From the NCBI GenBank assembly GCA_017404585.1, contig JAFRCB010000027.1:1-13505 (forward strand): a DNA stretch of 13,505 nt. Reading direction: 5' to 3'. The position numbers and the translations under genes are program-made. The first letter of the stretch is position 1, and each line of letters opens with the position of its first letter. This document shows positions 6,577-12,421 of the stretch, in pieces. The notes under the pieces were generated by a model that was given only the letters and a program-made list of their open reading frames with translations, searched no databases and was not told the DNA's origin. This DNA is from Lachnospiraceae bacterium. GTDB lineage: Bacteria; Bacillota; Clostridia; Lachnospirales; Lachnospiraceae.

Positions 6577-7239
6577 TTACAAGTCTGCTCTATCGACAAA
6601 TTCTCCGAGACTCTTAATGTATATCTCGGACTTATCCCTGAGGCCTTCCTGGTCCGCCTCCCCGGCCGCGTCGAACACACCGACTGTGTGATAGCCGGCC
6701 CCGGCCGCGGTCTCGAGCGCGTAGAGCGAATCCTCGAACACATACGTCTCACCGGGAACGGTCCCCATGTACTCCGATGCCAGATGATAAATCTCCGGAT
6801 CGTGCTTGCTTACGCCCACCTCGGCGACAGTGAACAGCCTGTCGATAAAGCCGAGGAGCCCGTTTCGCGAAAGAGCCCGCTCGATGTGTTCTCTCGGGCT
6901 TGACGTCGCAGCGACCGCTTTCACCCCAGCGTCACTGAGGCACTTAAGCAGCTCCGCCGCCCCCGGCTTTGCCGCAACTTCGTAAAAATAGAAGTCGCGA
7001 AGCATATCCTCAAGGCCTTCCATGATCTCACTCTGCTCCCGTCCAAGGTCATATCGCTCATTCAGATACGCCGCTCCCTGCTCCATGCTCATGGAGAAAA
7101 GGATTTCCGCGAGCCCCTCCTCCGGCGTCCTGCCAAGGCTCCTCAGATATCTGGCACCGAGATCGGTCCAGATAGACATGGAATCCAGCAGGACTCCGTC
7201 GACATCGAAAATTACGCCTTTAATTTTAGTTATATCCAT
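6577..7239 (-). CDS. HAD-superfamily phosphatase (beta-phosphoglucomutase-like), possibly TMP phosphatase
   Basis: HAD hydrolase of 220 residues with all four motifs: motif I DVDGVLLDS (nucleophile Asp12, acid/base Asp14), motif II ATSS (Thr112/Ser113), motif III Lys145 in SKHDPEIY, and motif IV FEDS (Glu169/Asp170). A helical cap between motifs I and II makes it subfamily IA. The ATG at 7239 lies 10 bp after the thiE stop, with only a weak GGGTGA ahead of it, so it is probably translated by coupling to thiE. In organisms that make thiamin diphosphate by thiamin pyrophosphokinase, TMP from ThiE must be dephosphorylated. TenA-HAD fusions (plant TH2) are TMP phosphatases, which makes that role plausible here. 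A general sugar-phosphate phosphatase is the alternative. Confidence 0.88.
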   Translation of the reverse strand: MDITKIKGVIFDVDGVLLDSMSIWTDLGARYLRSLGRTPEEGLAEILFSMSMEQGAAYLNERYDLGREQSEIMEGLEDMLRDFYFYEVAAKPGAAELLKCLSDAGVKAVAATSSPREHIERALSRNGLLGFIDRLFTVAEVGVSKHDPEIYHLASEYMGTVPGETYVFEDSLYALETAAGAGYHTVGVFDAAGEADQEGLRDKSEIYIKSLGEFVDRADL

Positions 7240-7249
7240 ACTTCACCCG

Positions 7250-7906
7250 TCACTTCTTCAGCATCTCCGAGACCGCTCTTTTCAGCTCCTCCGCTGCCCC
7301 GCGGATATCTTTCGCGGCATAAATCGCGCTGATCACGGATATGCCGCAGATCCCGCTGCCGGCGAGCTCTTTTGTGTTGGCGCAGGTGATACCTCCAATA
7401 GCCACGACCGGGATCGATACGGCTTCGCATATAGCTTTCAGTGTCTCGTGCGGCACTTCTATCGCGTCATCCTTGGAACCGGTCGGGAAGACCGCGCCGA
7501 CACCGAGGTAATCCGCTCCGCGCTTCTCGGCAAGAATAGCCTGCTCCACGGTCTGGGCAGAAACACCGAGGATCTTATCCGGTCCGAGCAGAGCCCTCAC
7601 GTCACCTGCCTCCATGTCGTTCTGCCCAACATGGACACCGTCGGCGTCAGACTTCAGGGCGATGTCTACATTGTCATTGATGATAAAAGGAACTCCGTAC
7701 TCCTTGGCGACTGCCTTAAGGCGCACCGCCTCCTCATAGAAATGGGCATCGTCCAGATCTTTCTCCCGAAGCTGCAGGAATGTGACCCCGCCGTCAAGGC
7801 TTTCCCGCACGACATCTATGAGACTGCGGTCCCCAAGCCAATGCCGGTCCGTGATTGCATAGAGCTGCAGATACTCTGCCAGTTTATCTTTATATTCCGC
7901 TTTCAT
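7250..7906 (-). CDS. thiE: Thiamin-phosphate synthase
   Basis: Condenses HMP-PP with hydroxyethylthiazole phosphate to TMP. The 218-residue TIM-barrel protein has LQLREKD (44-50), FIINDNVDIALKSDADGVHVGQNDM (74-98), ILGVSAQTVEQA (112-123), GADYLGVGAVFPTGSK (130-145) and VVAIGGI (167-173), the pyrophosphate- and thiazole-phosphate-binding loops of ThiE. I choose ATG at 7906, since AAAGGTGA ends 8 bases upstream. A GTG at 7918 would add four residues but sits within that ribosome binding site and has a weak one of its own. The gene lies between thiM and the HAD gene in the TPP-riboswitch operon, preceded by a triple 19-bp repeat. Confidence 0.96.
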   Translation of the reverse strand: MKAEYKDKLAEYLQLYAITDRHWLGDRSLIDVVRESLDGGVTFLQLREKDLDDAHFYEEAVRLKAVAKEYGVPFIINDNVDIALKSDADGVHVGQNDMEAGDVRALLGPDKILGVSAQTVEQAILAEKRGADYLGVGAVFPTGSKDDAIEVPHETLKAICEAVSIPVVAIGGITCANTKELAGSGICGISVISAIYAAKDIRGAAEELKRAVSEMLKK

Positions 7907-7918
7907 CTTTTTAGTCAC

Positions 7919-7975
7919 CTTTTATTTCTTATGCCACTTTATATTTCGTATGCCACTTTTTATATCTTATGCCGC
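7919..7975. repeat. Three 19-bp tandem repeats between thiM and thiE
   Basis: On the minus strand three consecutive units read GCGGCATAAGATATAAAAA, GTGGCATACGAAATATAAA and GTGGCATAAGAAATAAAAG (7957-7975, 7938-7956, 7919-7937). The next 19 bases (GTGACTAAAAAGATGAAAG) keep the phase loosely and hold the thiE ribosome binding site and start codon. The array fills most of the 88-bp intergenic space. Confidence 0.85.
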
Positions 7976-7994
7976 TCATCTCTGATGTCAGCTG

Positions 7995-8816
7995 TTACCT
8001 GATCTCGTACTTTGCGCCTCTGTCAAGCACAGTGCCATTCATGTTGAAGACAGCATCTATTATGCGGTTCCTGTATGTTGAATTTCCGTCGCCTTCCTGC
8101 ATATTTCCCCAGCCGATCTCTCCCGCGAGGCCCATGGCACAGACCGCGGCAGCCGCTGCCTCCAGCTGATTATCCGGATTGGCAACAACAAAAGCTGTCA
8201 TCATGCCGGAGAGCTGACATCCTGTACCGGTGATTTTGCCCATCTCAGGGCGGCCGTTCCTTATAACAAAGCATTTTTCAGCATTTGCAACAAGATCAAT
8301 GGCTCCCGTGACCGCAATGATCGAACTGGTCTTCCCGGCAAGGCTCTTTACAAAATTCACAGCGCCATCAAGCGTTTCCTCGGTCACGGCATCCGCCACA
8401 TCTGCATCCACGCCCTTGGTCGTTCCGCTGCCGAGGGCGAGGGTCTTGATTTCAGAGATGTTGCCGCGAATAACTGTAAATCTGATTGCATCCATGAGGC
8501 CGACTGCGGTATCTGTGCGAAGCTTTGACGCGCCTGCGCCTACCGGATCAAGCAGGATCACATGTCCGAGTTCCGCGGCTCTCTTTCCCGCGCGGTACAT
8601 CCCCTCTATGCTGCTCTTGTTCAGCGTTCCGATATTGATATTAAGTCCGCCGCAGATCGATGTGATATCCTCCACGTCCTCCGGCTCGTCTGACATGATC
8701 GGACTTCCGCCGCATGCGAGCAGTATATTAGCGACATCGTTTACAGTTACGTAATTGGTGATGTTGTGAACAAGCGGTACATTTTTTCTCACGTTATCAA
8801 GACATTTTCCAAGCAT
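7995..8816 (-). CDS. thiM: Hydroxyethylthiazole kinase
   Basis: Phosphorylates the thiazole alcohol for use by ThiE, a salvage step. The 273-residue ribokinase-like protein shows VPLVHNITNYVTVNDVAN (13-30), LLACGGSPIMSDE (32-44), LNINIGTLN (58-66), VILLDPVGAGAS (86-97), VIRGNISEI (115-123) and ITGTGCQLSGMMTAF (195-209) with the catalytic Cys200 of the GTGC anion hole. The true start is ATG at 8816, with AAGGAGG 8 bases upstream. The frame stays open further upstream through the riboswitch, but that part is untranslated leader. It is the first gene of the operon, about 265 bases from the promoter and directly controlled by the TPP riboswitch. Confidence 0.96.
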   Translation of the reverse strand: MLGKCLDNVRKNVPLVHNITNYVTVNDVANILLACGGSPIMSDEPEDVEDITSICGGLNINIGTLNKSSIEGMYRAGKRAAELGHVILLDPVGAGASKLRTDTAVGLMDAIRFTVIRGNISEIKTLALGSGTTKGVDADVADAVTEETLDGAVNFVKSLAGKTSSIIAVTGAIDLVANAEKCFVIRNGRPEMGKITGTGCQLSGMMTAFVVANPDNQLEAAAAAVCAMGLAGEIGWGNMQEGDGNSTYRNRIIDAVFNMNGTVLDRGAKYEIR

Positions 8817-8916
8817 TGCGTTGTCCTCCTTAATTAACAGCAGCAACATTGATGTTATTCCGAAGAAGCACCTCAAAAATGAACGGTACACCTTCACACC
8901 CCGGTTTAAGGCCAAC

Positions 8917-8951
8917 GAAAAAAGCAGATACGCCACATAGACATATCTGCT
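8917..8951 (-). terminator. Riboswitch expression-platform terminator
   Basis: On the minus strand an 8-bp stem AGCAGATA / TATCTGCT (8944-8951 and 8923-8930) is followed at once by TTTTTTC. It lies 33 bases beyond the TPP aptamer, as expected for ligand-induced transcription termination. Upstream of it, ACTGT/ACAGT (8960-8974) may take part in the alternative antiterminator fold. About 100 bases without obvious structure follow before the thiM ribosome binding site. Confidence 0.85.
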
Positions 8952-8983
8952 CACAACAGACTGTTTAAAACAGTTCTCACATA

Positions 8984-9073
8984 TCCCTTCGATGGCATTA
9001 TCCAACAGGTTCAATGGGTCTCATGTCACTGTTCTCCTGATCTCAGCCGGACTTAGCGCTCCAGCACCCCTGT
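8984..9073 (-). promoter_or_regulatory. TPP (thiamin diphosphate) riboswitch
   Basis: Reading the minus strand, the aptamer begins with ACAGGGGTGCT. It contains the pyrimidine-sensing CTGAGA (9041-9046), then ACCC, GAACCTG and TGGATAATGCCATCG, and closes with AAGGGA pairing back to the start. These are the conserved THI-element blocks in the right order. It lies upstream of thiM and should shut off the thiM-thiE-HAD-thiD-methyltransferase-tenA operon when thiamin diphosphate is plentiful. Confidence 0.96.
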
Positions 9074-9088
9074 TTAATTGTCACTAAC

Positions 9089-9116
9089 AGTTTAACACAA
9101 CCATAAAAAATTACAA
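9089..9116 (-). promoter_or_regulatory. Promoter of the thi operon
   Basis: On the minus strand TTGTAA (9111-9116), 16 bases, then TAAACT (9089-9094) with a TGT extended -10 just before it. Transcription would start near 9082, a few bases before the riboswitch. The boxes are only moderately close to consensus, but the position is right. Confidence 0.6.
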
Positions 9117-9133
9117 GTGATATTTGCCGTCCT

Positions 9134-9196
9134 AACAGTTCAGACGGGATGTAACCAAGTTCCATAAACCGGCGCAAACATCCTGTCTGAACTGTT
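9134..9196. repeat. Long 19-bp inverted repeat in the divergent intergenic region
   Basis: AACAGTTCAGACGGGATGT (9134-9152) and ACATCCTGTCTGAACTGTT (9178-9196) are inverted copies with one difference (a G-U pair in RNA) around a 25-base spacer. Neither side carries a T-run, so it is not a typical terminator. It sits 18 bp upstream of the thi -35 box and about 40 bp upstream of the candidate promoter of the FAD oxidoreductase operon. It may be an operator for a dimeric regulator, a small-RNA hairpin or a repeat-element remnant. Confidence 0.85.
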
Positions 9197-9235
9197 GAAC
9201 TCAGGTGGAAATTTTAGCAATTATAAAACGTGGAC

Positions 9236-9264
9236 TTGTTTTATTCTGACAATTGTTCGATAAT
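9236..9264 (+). promoter_or_regulatory. Candidate promoter of the FAD/[2Fe-2S] operon
   Basis: TTGTTT (9236-9241), a 17-base spacer and GATAAT (9259-9264). The -10 box is good, the -35 box weak. A start near 9271 would leave a leader of about 140 bases. The leader holds a possible long-range stem TCTGCCGT/ACGGCAGA (9307-9314, 9353-9360) and a short ATACG-CGC-CGTAT hairpin (9369-9381) just before the ribosome binding site. Confidence 0.4.
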
Positions 9265-9410
9265 TAATTAAAGATACTCTCTTTATCTATCTTGTTCAGG
9301 TCCCAATCTGCCGTCTCACACACAAACAAAAACAGACACTCTTACATATAAAACGGCAGAATTTATCCATACGCGCCGTATCGGCCATACAAATCGGAGG
9401 TGATACCCAC

Positions 9411-10952
9411 ATGAACAAACACGTAGACATTGTCGTTGTCGGTGCAGGCAACGCCGGTCTGTCCGCCGCGCTGCACTGCGCCACAGAAGGTAAGAAAGTC
9501 CTGCTCATCGAGCAGCACAATCTGCCGGGAGGCTGCGCCACGAGCTTCGTGCGCGGCCGATTCGAATTCGAACCGTCGCTGCACGAGCTCTGCGACATAG
9601 GCACAGAGGATGACCCGGGCGATATCCGGCAGATGATGAACGAGTACGGGGTCAAAGTCGACTGGAGGCAGGTCCCGGACTGCTTCCGAATGATCAGCAA
9701 GTACACGGACGGCACGCCCATGGATGTCTCCATGCCGTTCGGTGTAGAAAACTTTATTGATAAGATGGAGTATTATGTCCCGGGCTCCAGAAAAAAGATG
9801 GAGGAATACTTCGAGCTCCTCAACGAGATCATGGCAGGCACTGCCTACATCAGCAACTCGAACGGCCACGCTGACTCCGAGGTCCTCAAAAAAGAGTACC
9901 CCAACCTCCTTCGGACAGGGGCATATCCTGTGAAGAAGGTCTGGGACGCGATGAAGATCCCGAAAAAGTGTCAGGACATCATGTCGACCTACTGGGGCTA
10001 CCTCGGAATCGACATGGAGCGCATGGCTTTCATCCACTACTGCAACATGTTCATGAAATACGTCGCCAGAGCTGCCTACATCCCGGCCCACACCTCCCAT
10101 GAGATCAGCAACGCCATGATTGAGCGCTTCCGCGAGCTGGGCGGCGAGGTCTGGTACAACTGCCGGGCAGAGGAGTTCCTGTTCAACGGCGACCGCCTGT
10201 GCGGTGTCCGCACGACGTCCGGCATTATCGAATGTGACTATGTGCTTGCAAATATCAACCCCGACATCATCTACGCCAAAATGATGCCGAAGGAACTCAT
10301 CCCCGAGAGAGAGAAAAAGCTCTCGACAGCGAGAAATCACAACTACAGCGCCCGCATGTATACCGTCTATGTCGGTCTGAACAAATCCGCGGAGGAGCTG
10401 CTCATCAAGGACCACTGTATCTTCATGGCAGGCACGTCAGATTCAGCCGTGGAATATAAGAACCTGCGCGGCGGCTACAAGAAGAACGACTTCACGATCT
10501 TCCTGTGCAGCAACATCGTAAATCCCGATGCCTCCCCTGCCGGAACGTCGGTCGGTTTCTTCACTTCGATGGGAGGTCCCGAGGAGTGGAGCCGGCTCAA
10601 AACGGAGAAATATGTCAAATACAAGAACCTGTACGCGAAGAAGTTCATTCGCATGCTGAAAGAGCAGGCAGGCATCGACATTGAGCCCTACATAGAGGAG
10701 GTATGCGTGGCGACTCCGTGGACATTTGCAAGATACCTCGGAACGCCGGAAGGCTCGGTCTACGGGTACGAGACCGCCGACTGGGACGGCATGATGGCCC
10801 GCATGATGATGCTGAGTTCCGACTACCCGATCAAGGGTCTCAGGCCGATCGGCGCGGCGGGACCCAGAGGCGACGGCTACAGCTCCGCCTACGTCTGCGG
10901 CAGACTGATGGCGCGGCTTGCGCTCAAAGATCTTCGAGAGGAAGGAGGTTAA
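9411..10952 (+). CDS. NAD(P)/FAD-dependent oxidoreductase, CrtI/phytoene-desaturase-like
   Basis: Flavoprotein of 513 residues related to the COG1233 phytoene dehydrogenase/carotenoid isomerase/retinol saturase group. The N-terminal Rossmann FAD-binding motif is VVVGAGNAGLSAA (8-20) with Glu34 for the FAD ribose. It is followed by LPGGCATSFVRGRFEFEPSLHEL (38-60), the family's FAD-contact and substrate-entry signature. The C-terminal block GLRPIGAAGPRGDGYSSAYVCGRLMA is the second FAD-binding motif. No membrane helix or signal peptide is obvious. The ATG at 9411 has a textbook GGAGGTGAT ending 6 bases upstream. The next gene follows after 4 bp, so the two products probably act together. Members desaturate, saturate or isomerise polyene or other C=C substrates. 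No carotenoid genes are nearby, so a carotenoid role is not supported and the substrate is unknown. Confidence 0.88.
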   Translation: MNKHVDIVVVGAGNAGLSAALHCATEGKKVLLIEQHNLPGGCATSFVRGRFEFEPSLHELCDIGTEDDPGDIRQMMNEYGVKVDWRQVPDCFRMISKYTDGTPMDVSMPFGVENFIDKMEYYVPGSRKKMEEYFELLNEIMAGTAYISNSNGHADSEVLKKEYPNLLRTGAYPVKKVWDAMKIPKKCQDIMSTYWGYLGIDMERMAFIHYCNMFMKYVARAAYIPAHTSHEISNAMIERFRELGGEVWYNCRAEEFLFNGDRLCGVRTTSGIIECDYVLANINPDIIYAKMMPKELIPEREKKLSTARNHNYSARMYTVYVGLNKSAEELLIKDHCIFMAGTSDSAVEYKNLRGGYKKNDFTIFLCSNIVNPDASPAGTSVGFFTSMGGPEEWSRLKTEKYVKYKNLYAKKFIRMLKEQAGIDIEPYIEEVCVATPWTFARYLGTPEGSVYGYETADWDGMMARMMMLSSDYPIKGLRPIGAAGPRGDGYSSAYVCGRLMARLALKDLREEGG

Positions 10953-10956
10953 TCTC

Positions 10957-12162
10957 ATGGCAGTAAACGTAAAAGTCGGGCTTATCGGTCCGCTCGACAT
11001 GCTGAAATTCAAGAATATGTCCAAAGTCAGGGAGGATTATATTCAGGCGGCTCCTGCAAATGAGATCACCGCCGACTACCCGATCAACAAAAAAGCAAAG
11101 CTTCTCCACCCTGACTTTCAGAAGCTGGTCATCACTGACATTATCGATCACCCCGAAGCCGCCTCAAAGACTTACATTTTCAAGGCTGCGGACGGCGGGC
11201 CTCTCGCATACTTCAGGGCAGGCCAGTATATATCACTCAAGATGAAAATCGGTCAGAGTTTTATCTCCCGGCCGTACTCCATCTGCTCCGCTCCGAAGGA
11301 GGCGCTCGAGGGCACTCTGGCGATTACAGTCCAGTCCAAAGCGGATGGATTTGCAGCCGACTATCTTCTTGCGAACGCCAAAATCGGAGACGAGTTCACC
11401 GCCTCCGGTCCCCAGGGTAATTTCTATTATGAAGAGCTCCGGGACGCACCAAATGTCATCGCCCTCGCCGGCGGCAGCGGCATCACGCCGTTCCTGTCCA
11501 TGGCCAAAGCCATCGCGGACGGCACAGAGGACTTCAATCTGACCATCCTGTTCGGAAACCGTACCGAGGATTCCATCCTCTTCAAGAAGGAGCTTGAGGA
11601 GTTGGCTGCCTCCTGCGACAAGATCAAAATTCTCCACGTGCTCTCCGACGAGGAGAAGGAGTGTTATGAGCACGGCTTCATCACAGTGGACCTCATAAAG
11701 AGGCTGGCTCCGGAGGAGTACAGCGTGTTCGTCTGCGGTCCCAGGGCTATGTACCGCTTCCTTGAGTCCGAGCTTCCGAAGCTCAATCTTCCGGAAAAGT
11801 ACATCCGCAGGGAGATCATGGGCGTCGCAAAAGACATCTCAGAGATCCCGGACTATCCTGAAGGCGCGGCGGGCAAGTGTTTCACGCTGACTATCCGCCA
11901 GGGTCCGAACGAATACACGATCCCGGCCAGCAGCGAGGAGTCCATCCTCGTGGCTATAGAGAGGGCAGGCATCGTGGCTCCGTCGAGGTGCCGTGCCGGC
12001 GAGTGCGGCTGGTGCCGTTCCAAGGTCATCTCCGGCGAGTACTTCGCTCCGGAGGAGAACGAGAGCCGCCGCTATTCCGACCGGGTGACCGACAATATCC
12101 ATCCGTGCGTCACCTTCCCGGTGAGTGATATGGTGATCGAGGTGCCGGCGGAGTACGTGTGA
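10957..12162 (+). CDS. Flavoprotein reductase with C-terminal [2Fe-2S] ferredoxin domain
   Basis: NAD(P)H-dependent electron-transfer protein of 401 residues. Residues 1-50 form an unassigned N-terminal extension. A ferredoxin-reductase domain follows, with the FAD-binding RPYS (105-108), the NAD(P)-binding GGSGITPF (172-179) and CGP (260-262). The C-terminal plant-type ferredoxin domain has Cys345-x4-Cys350-x2-Cys353 and Cys384 (SRCRAGECGWC ... HPCVTFP), all four [2Fe-2S] ligands. The order FNR then ferredoxin is like the oxygenase reductase components of the phthalate-dioxygenase-reductase/Hmp-like type, but no oxygenase is present here. The ATG at 10957 is supported by AAGGAGG ending about 8 bases upstream, inside the end of the previous gene. 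The tight spacing suggests it supplies electrons to, or accepts them from, the CrtI-like flavoprotein. Confidence 0.92.
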   Translation: MAVNVKVGLIGPLDMLKFKNMSKVREDYIQAAPANEITADYPINKKAKLLHPDFQKLVITDIIDHPEAASKTYIFKAADGGPLAYFRAGQYISLKMKIGQSFISRPYSICSAPKEALEGTLAITVQSKADGFAADYLLANAKIGDEFTASGPQGNFYYEELRDAPNVIALAGGSGITPFLSMAKAIADGTEDFNLTILFGNRTEDSILFKKELEELAASCDKIKILHVLSDEEKECYEHGFITVDLIKRLAPEEYSVFVCGPRAMYRFLESELPKLNLPEKYIRREIMGVAKDISEIPDYPEGAAGKCFTLTIRQGPNEYTIPASSEESILVAIERAGIVAPSRCRAGECGWCRSKVISGEYFAPEENESRRYSDRVTDNIHPCVTFPVSDMVIEVPAEYV

Positions 12163-12164
12163 CA

Positions 12165-12222
12165 GGGACGGTTCTTTTCGCGCGACTATTTCGGTGATTT
12201 GGGGACGGTTCTTTTCACGCGA
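12165..12222 (+). repeat. Pair of 21-bp direct repeats just after the reductase gene
   Basis: A 21-base sequence starting GGGACGGTTCTTTTC and ending CGCGA occurs at 12165-12185 and again at 12202-12222 with one mismatch, a 37-bp period. The first copy begins 3 bases after the stop codon. Sequences with a GGGACGGTTC core are known to me as dispersed extragenic repeats in clostridial genomes, often linked to REP-associated transposases. That link is recollection, not shown here. Confidence 0.8.
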
Positions 12223-12250
12223 TTTTTTTTCAAATCAGAGATCACTCATA

Positions 12251-12288
12251 ACAAGAAAATCCGGCTTTCGCGGCCGGATTTTTCTTGT
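12251..12288. terminator. Bidirectional intrinsic terminator between convergent operons
   Basis: ACAAGAAAATCCGGC (12251-12265) pairs with GCCGGATTTTTCTTGT (12273-12288), a 15-bp stem with one bulged T around TTTCGCG. The GCCGG part gives the strong stem and the T-rich right arm the U-tract. A-rich bases on the left give a U-tract in the other direction too, so it can end both the plus-strand redox operon and the minus-strand transporter transcript. Confidence 0.85.
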
Positions 12289-12297
12289 ATAACTTTT

Positions 12298-12356
12298 CAA
12301 GTCTCGCTCGCGAGACTTGGTGCGGAATTCGGGTCAGCGCCAGCTGACATAATTCC
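12298..12356. repeat. Adjacent palindromes downstream of the terminator
   Basis: A 22-bp perfect palindrome with a 2-base centre (CAAGTCTCGC-TC-GCGAGACTTG, 12298-12319) is followed by a second hairpin. In the second, GGAATT (12324-12329) and GTCAGC (12333-12338) pair with GCTGAC (12343-12348) and AATTCC (12351-12356) around the loop GCCA. No T-runs follow, so these are not ordinary terminators. Together with the two direct repeats they make the 12163-12421 intergenic region look like a REP/BIME-type composite. Confidence 0.7.
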
Positions 12357-12421
12357 CAACCGAATCCCTGTGCATACTCGCGGAATGTCCCTGAGAAAGT
12401 ACTTTTACGATGGGACTGTCG

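Noticed and set aside
7022..8002. 326-codon plus-strand frame across the HAD, thiE and thiM ends
   Set aside because: It runs antisense across three well-supported thi-operon genes and two intergenic gaps; no ribosome binding site or motif supports it.
8817..9014. N-terminal extension of ThiM by 66 residues from an upstream TTG
   Set aside because: This stretch is the riboswitch 3' part, its terminator and leader. The ATG at 8816 has a strong ribosome binding site and matches the family N-terminus.
9134..9196. Inverted repeat as insertion-sequence ends or an intrinsic terminator
   Set aside because: Only 25 bp lie between the arms, there is no clear target-site duplication, and no T-run follows on either strand.
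9363..10415. 350-codon open frame on the minus strand opposite the FAD oxidoreductase
   Set aside because: It is the antisense shadow of a well-supported gene with clear FAD motifs and ribosome binding site; its translation shows no recognisable domain.
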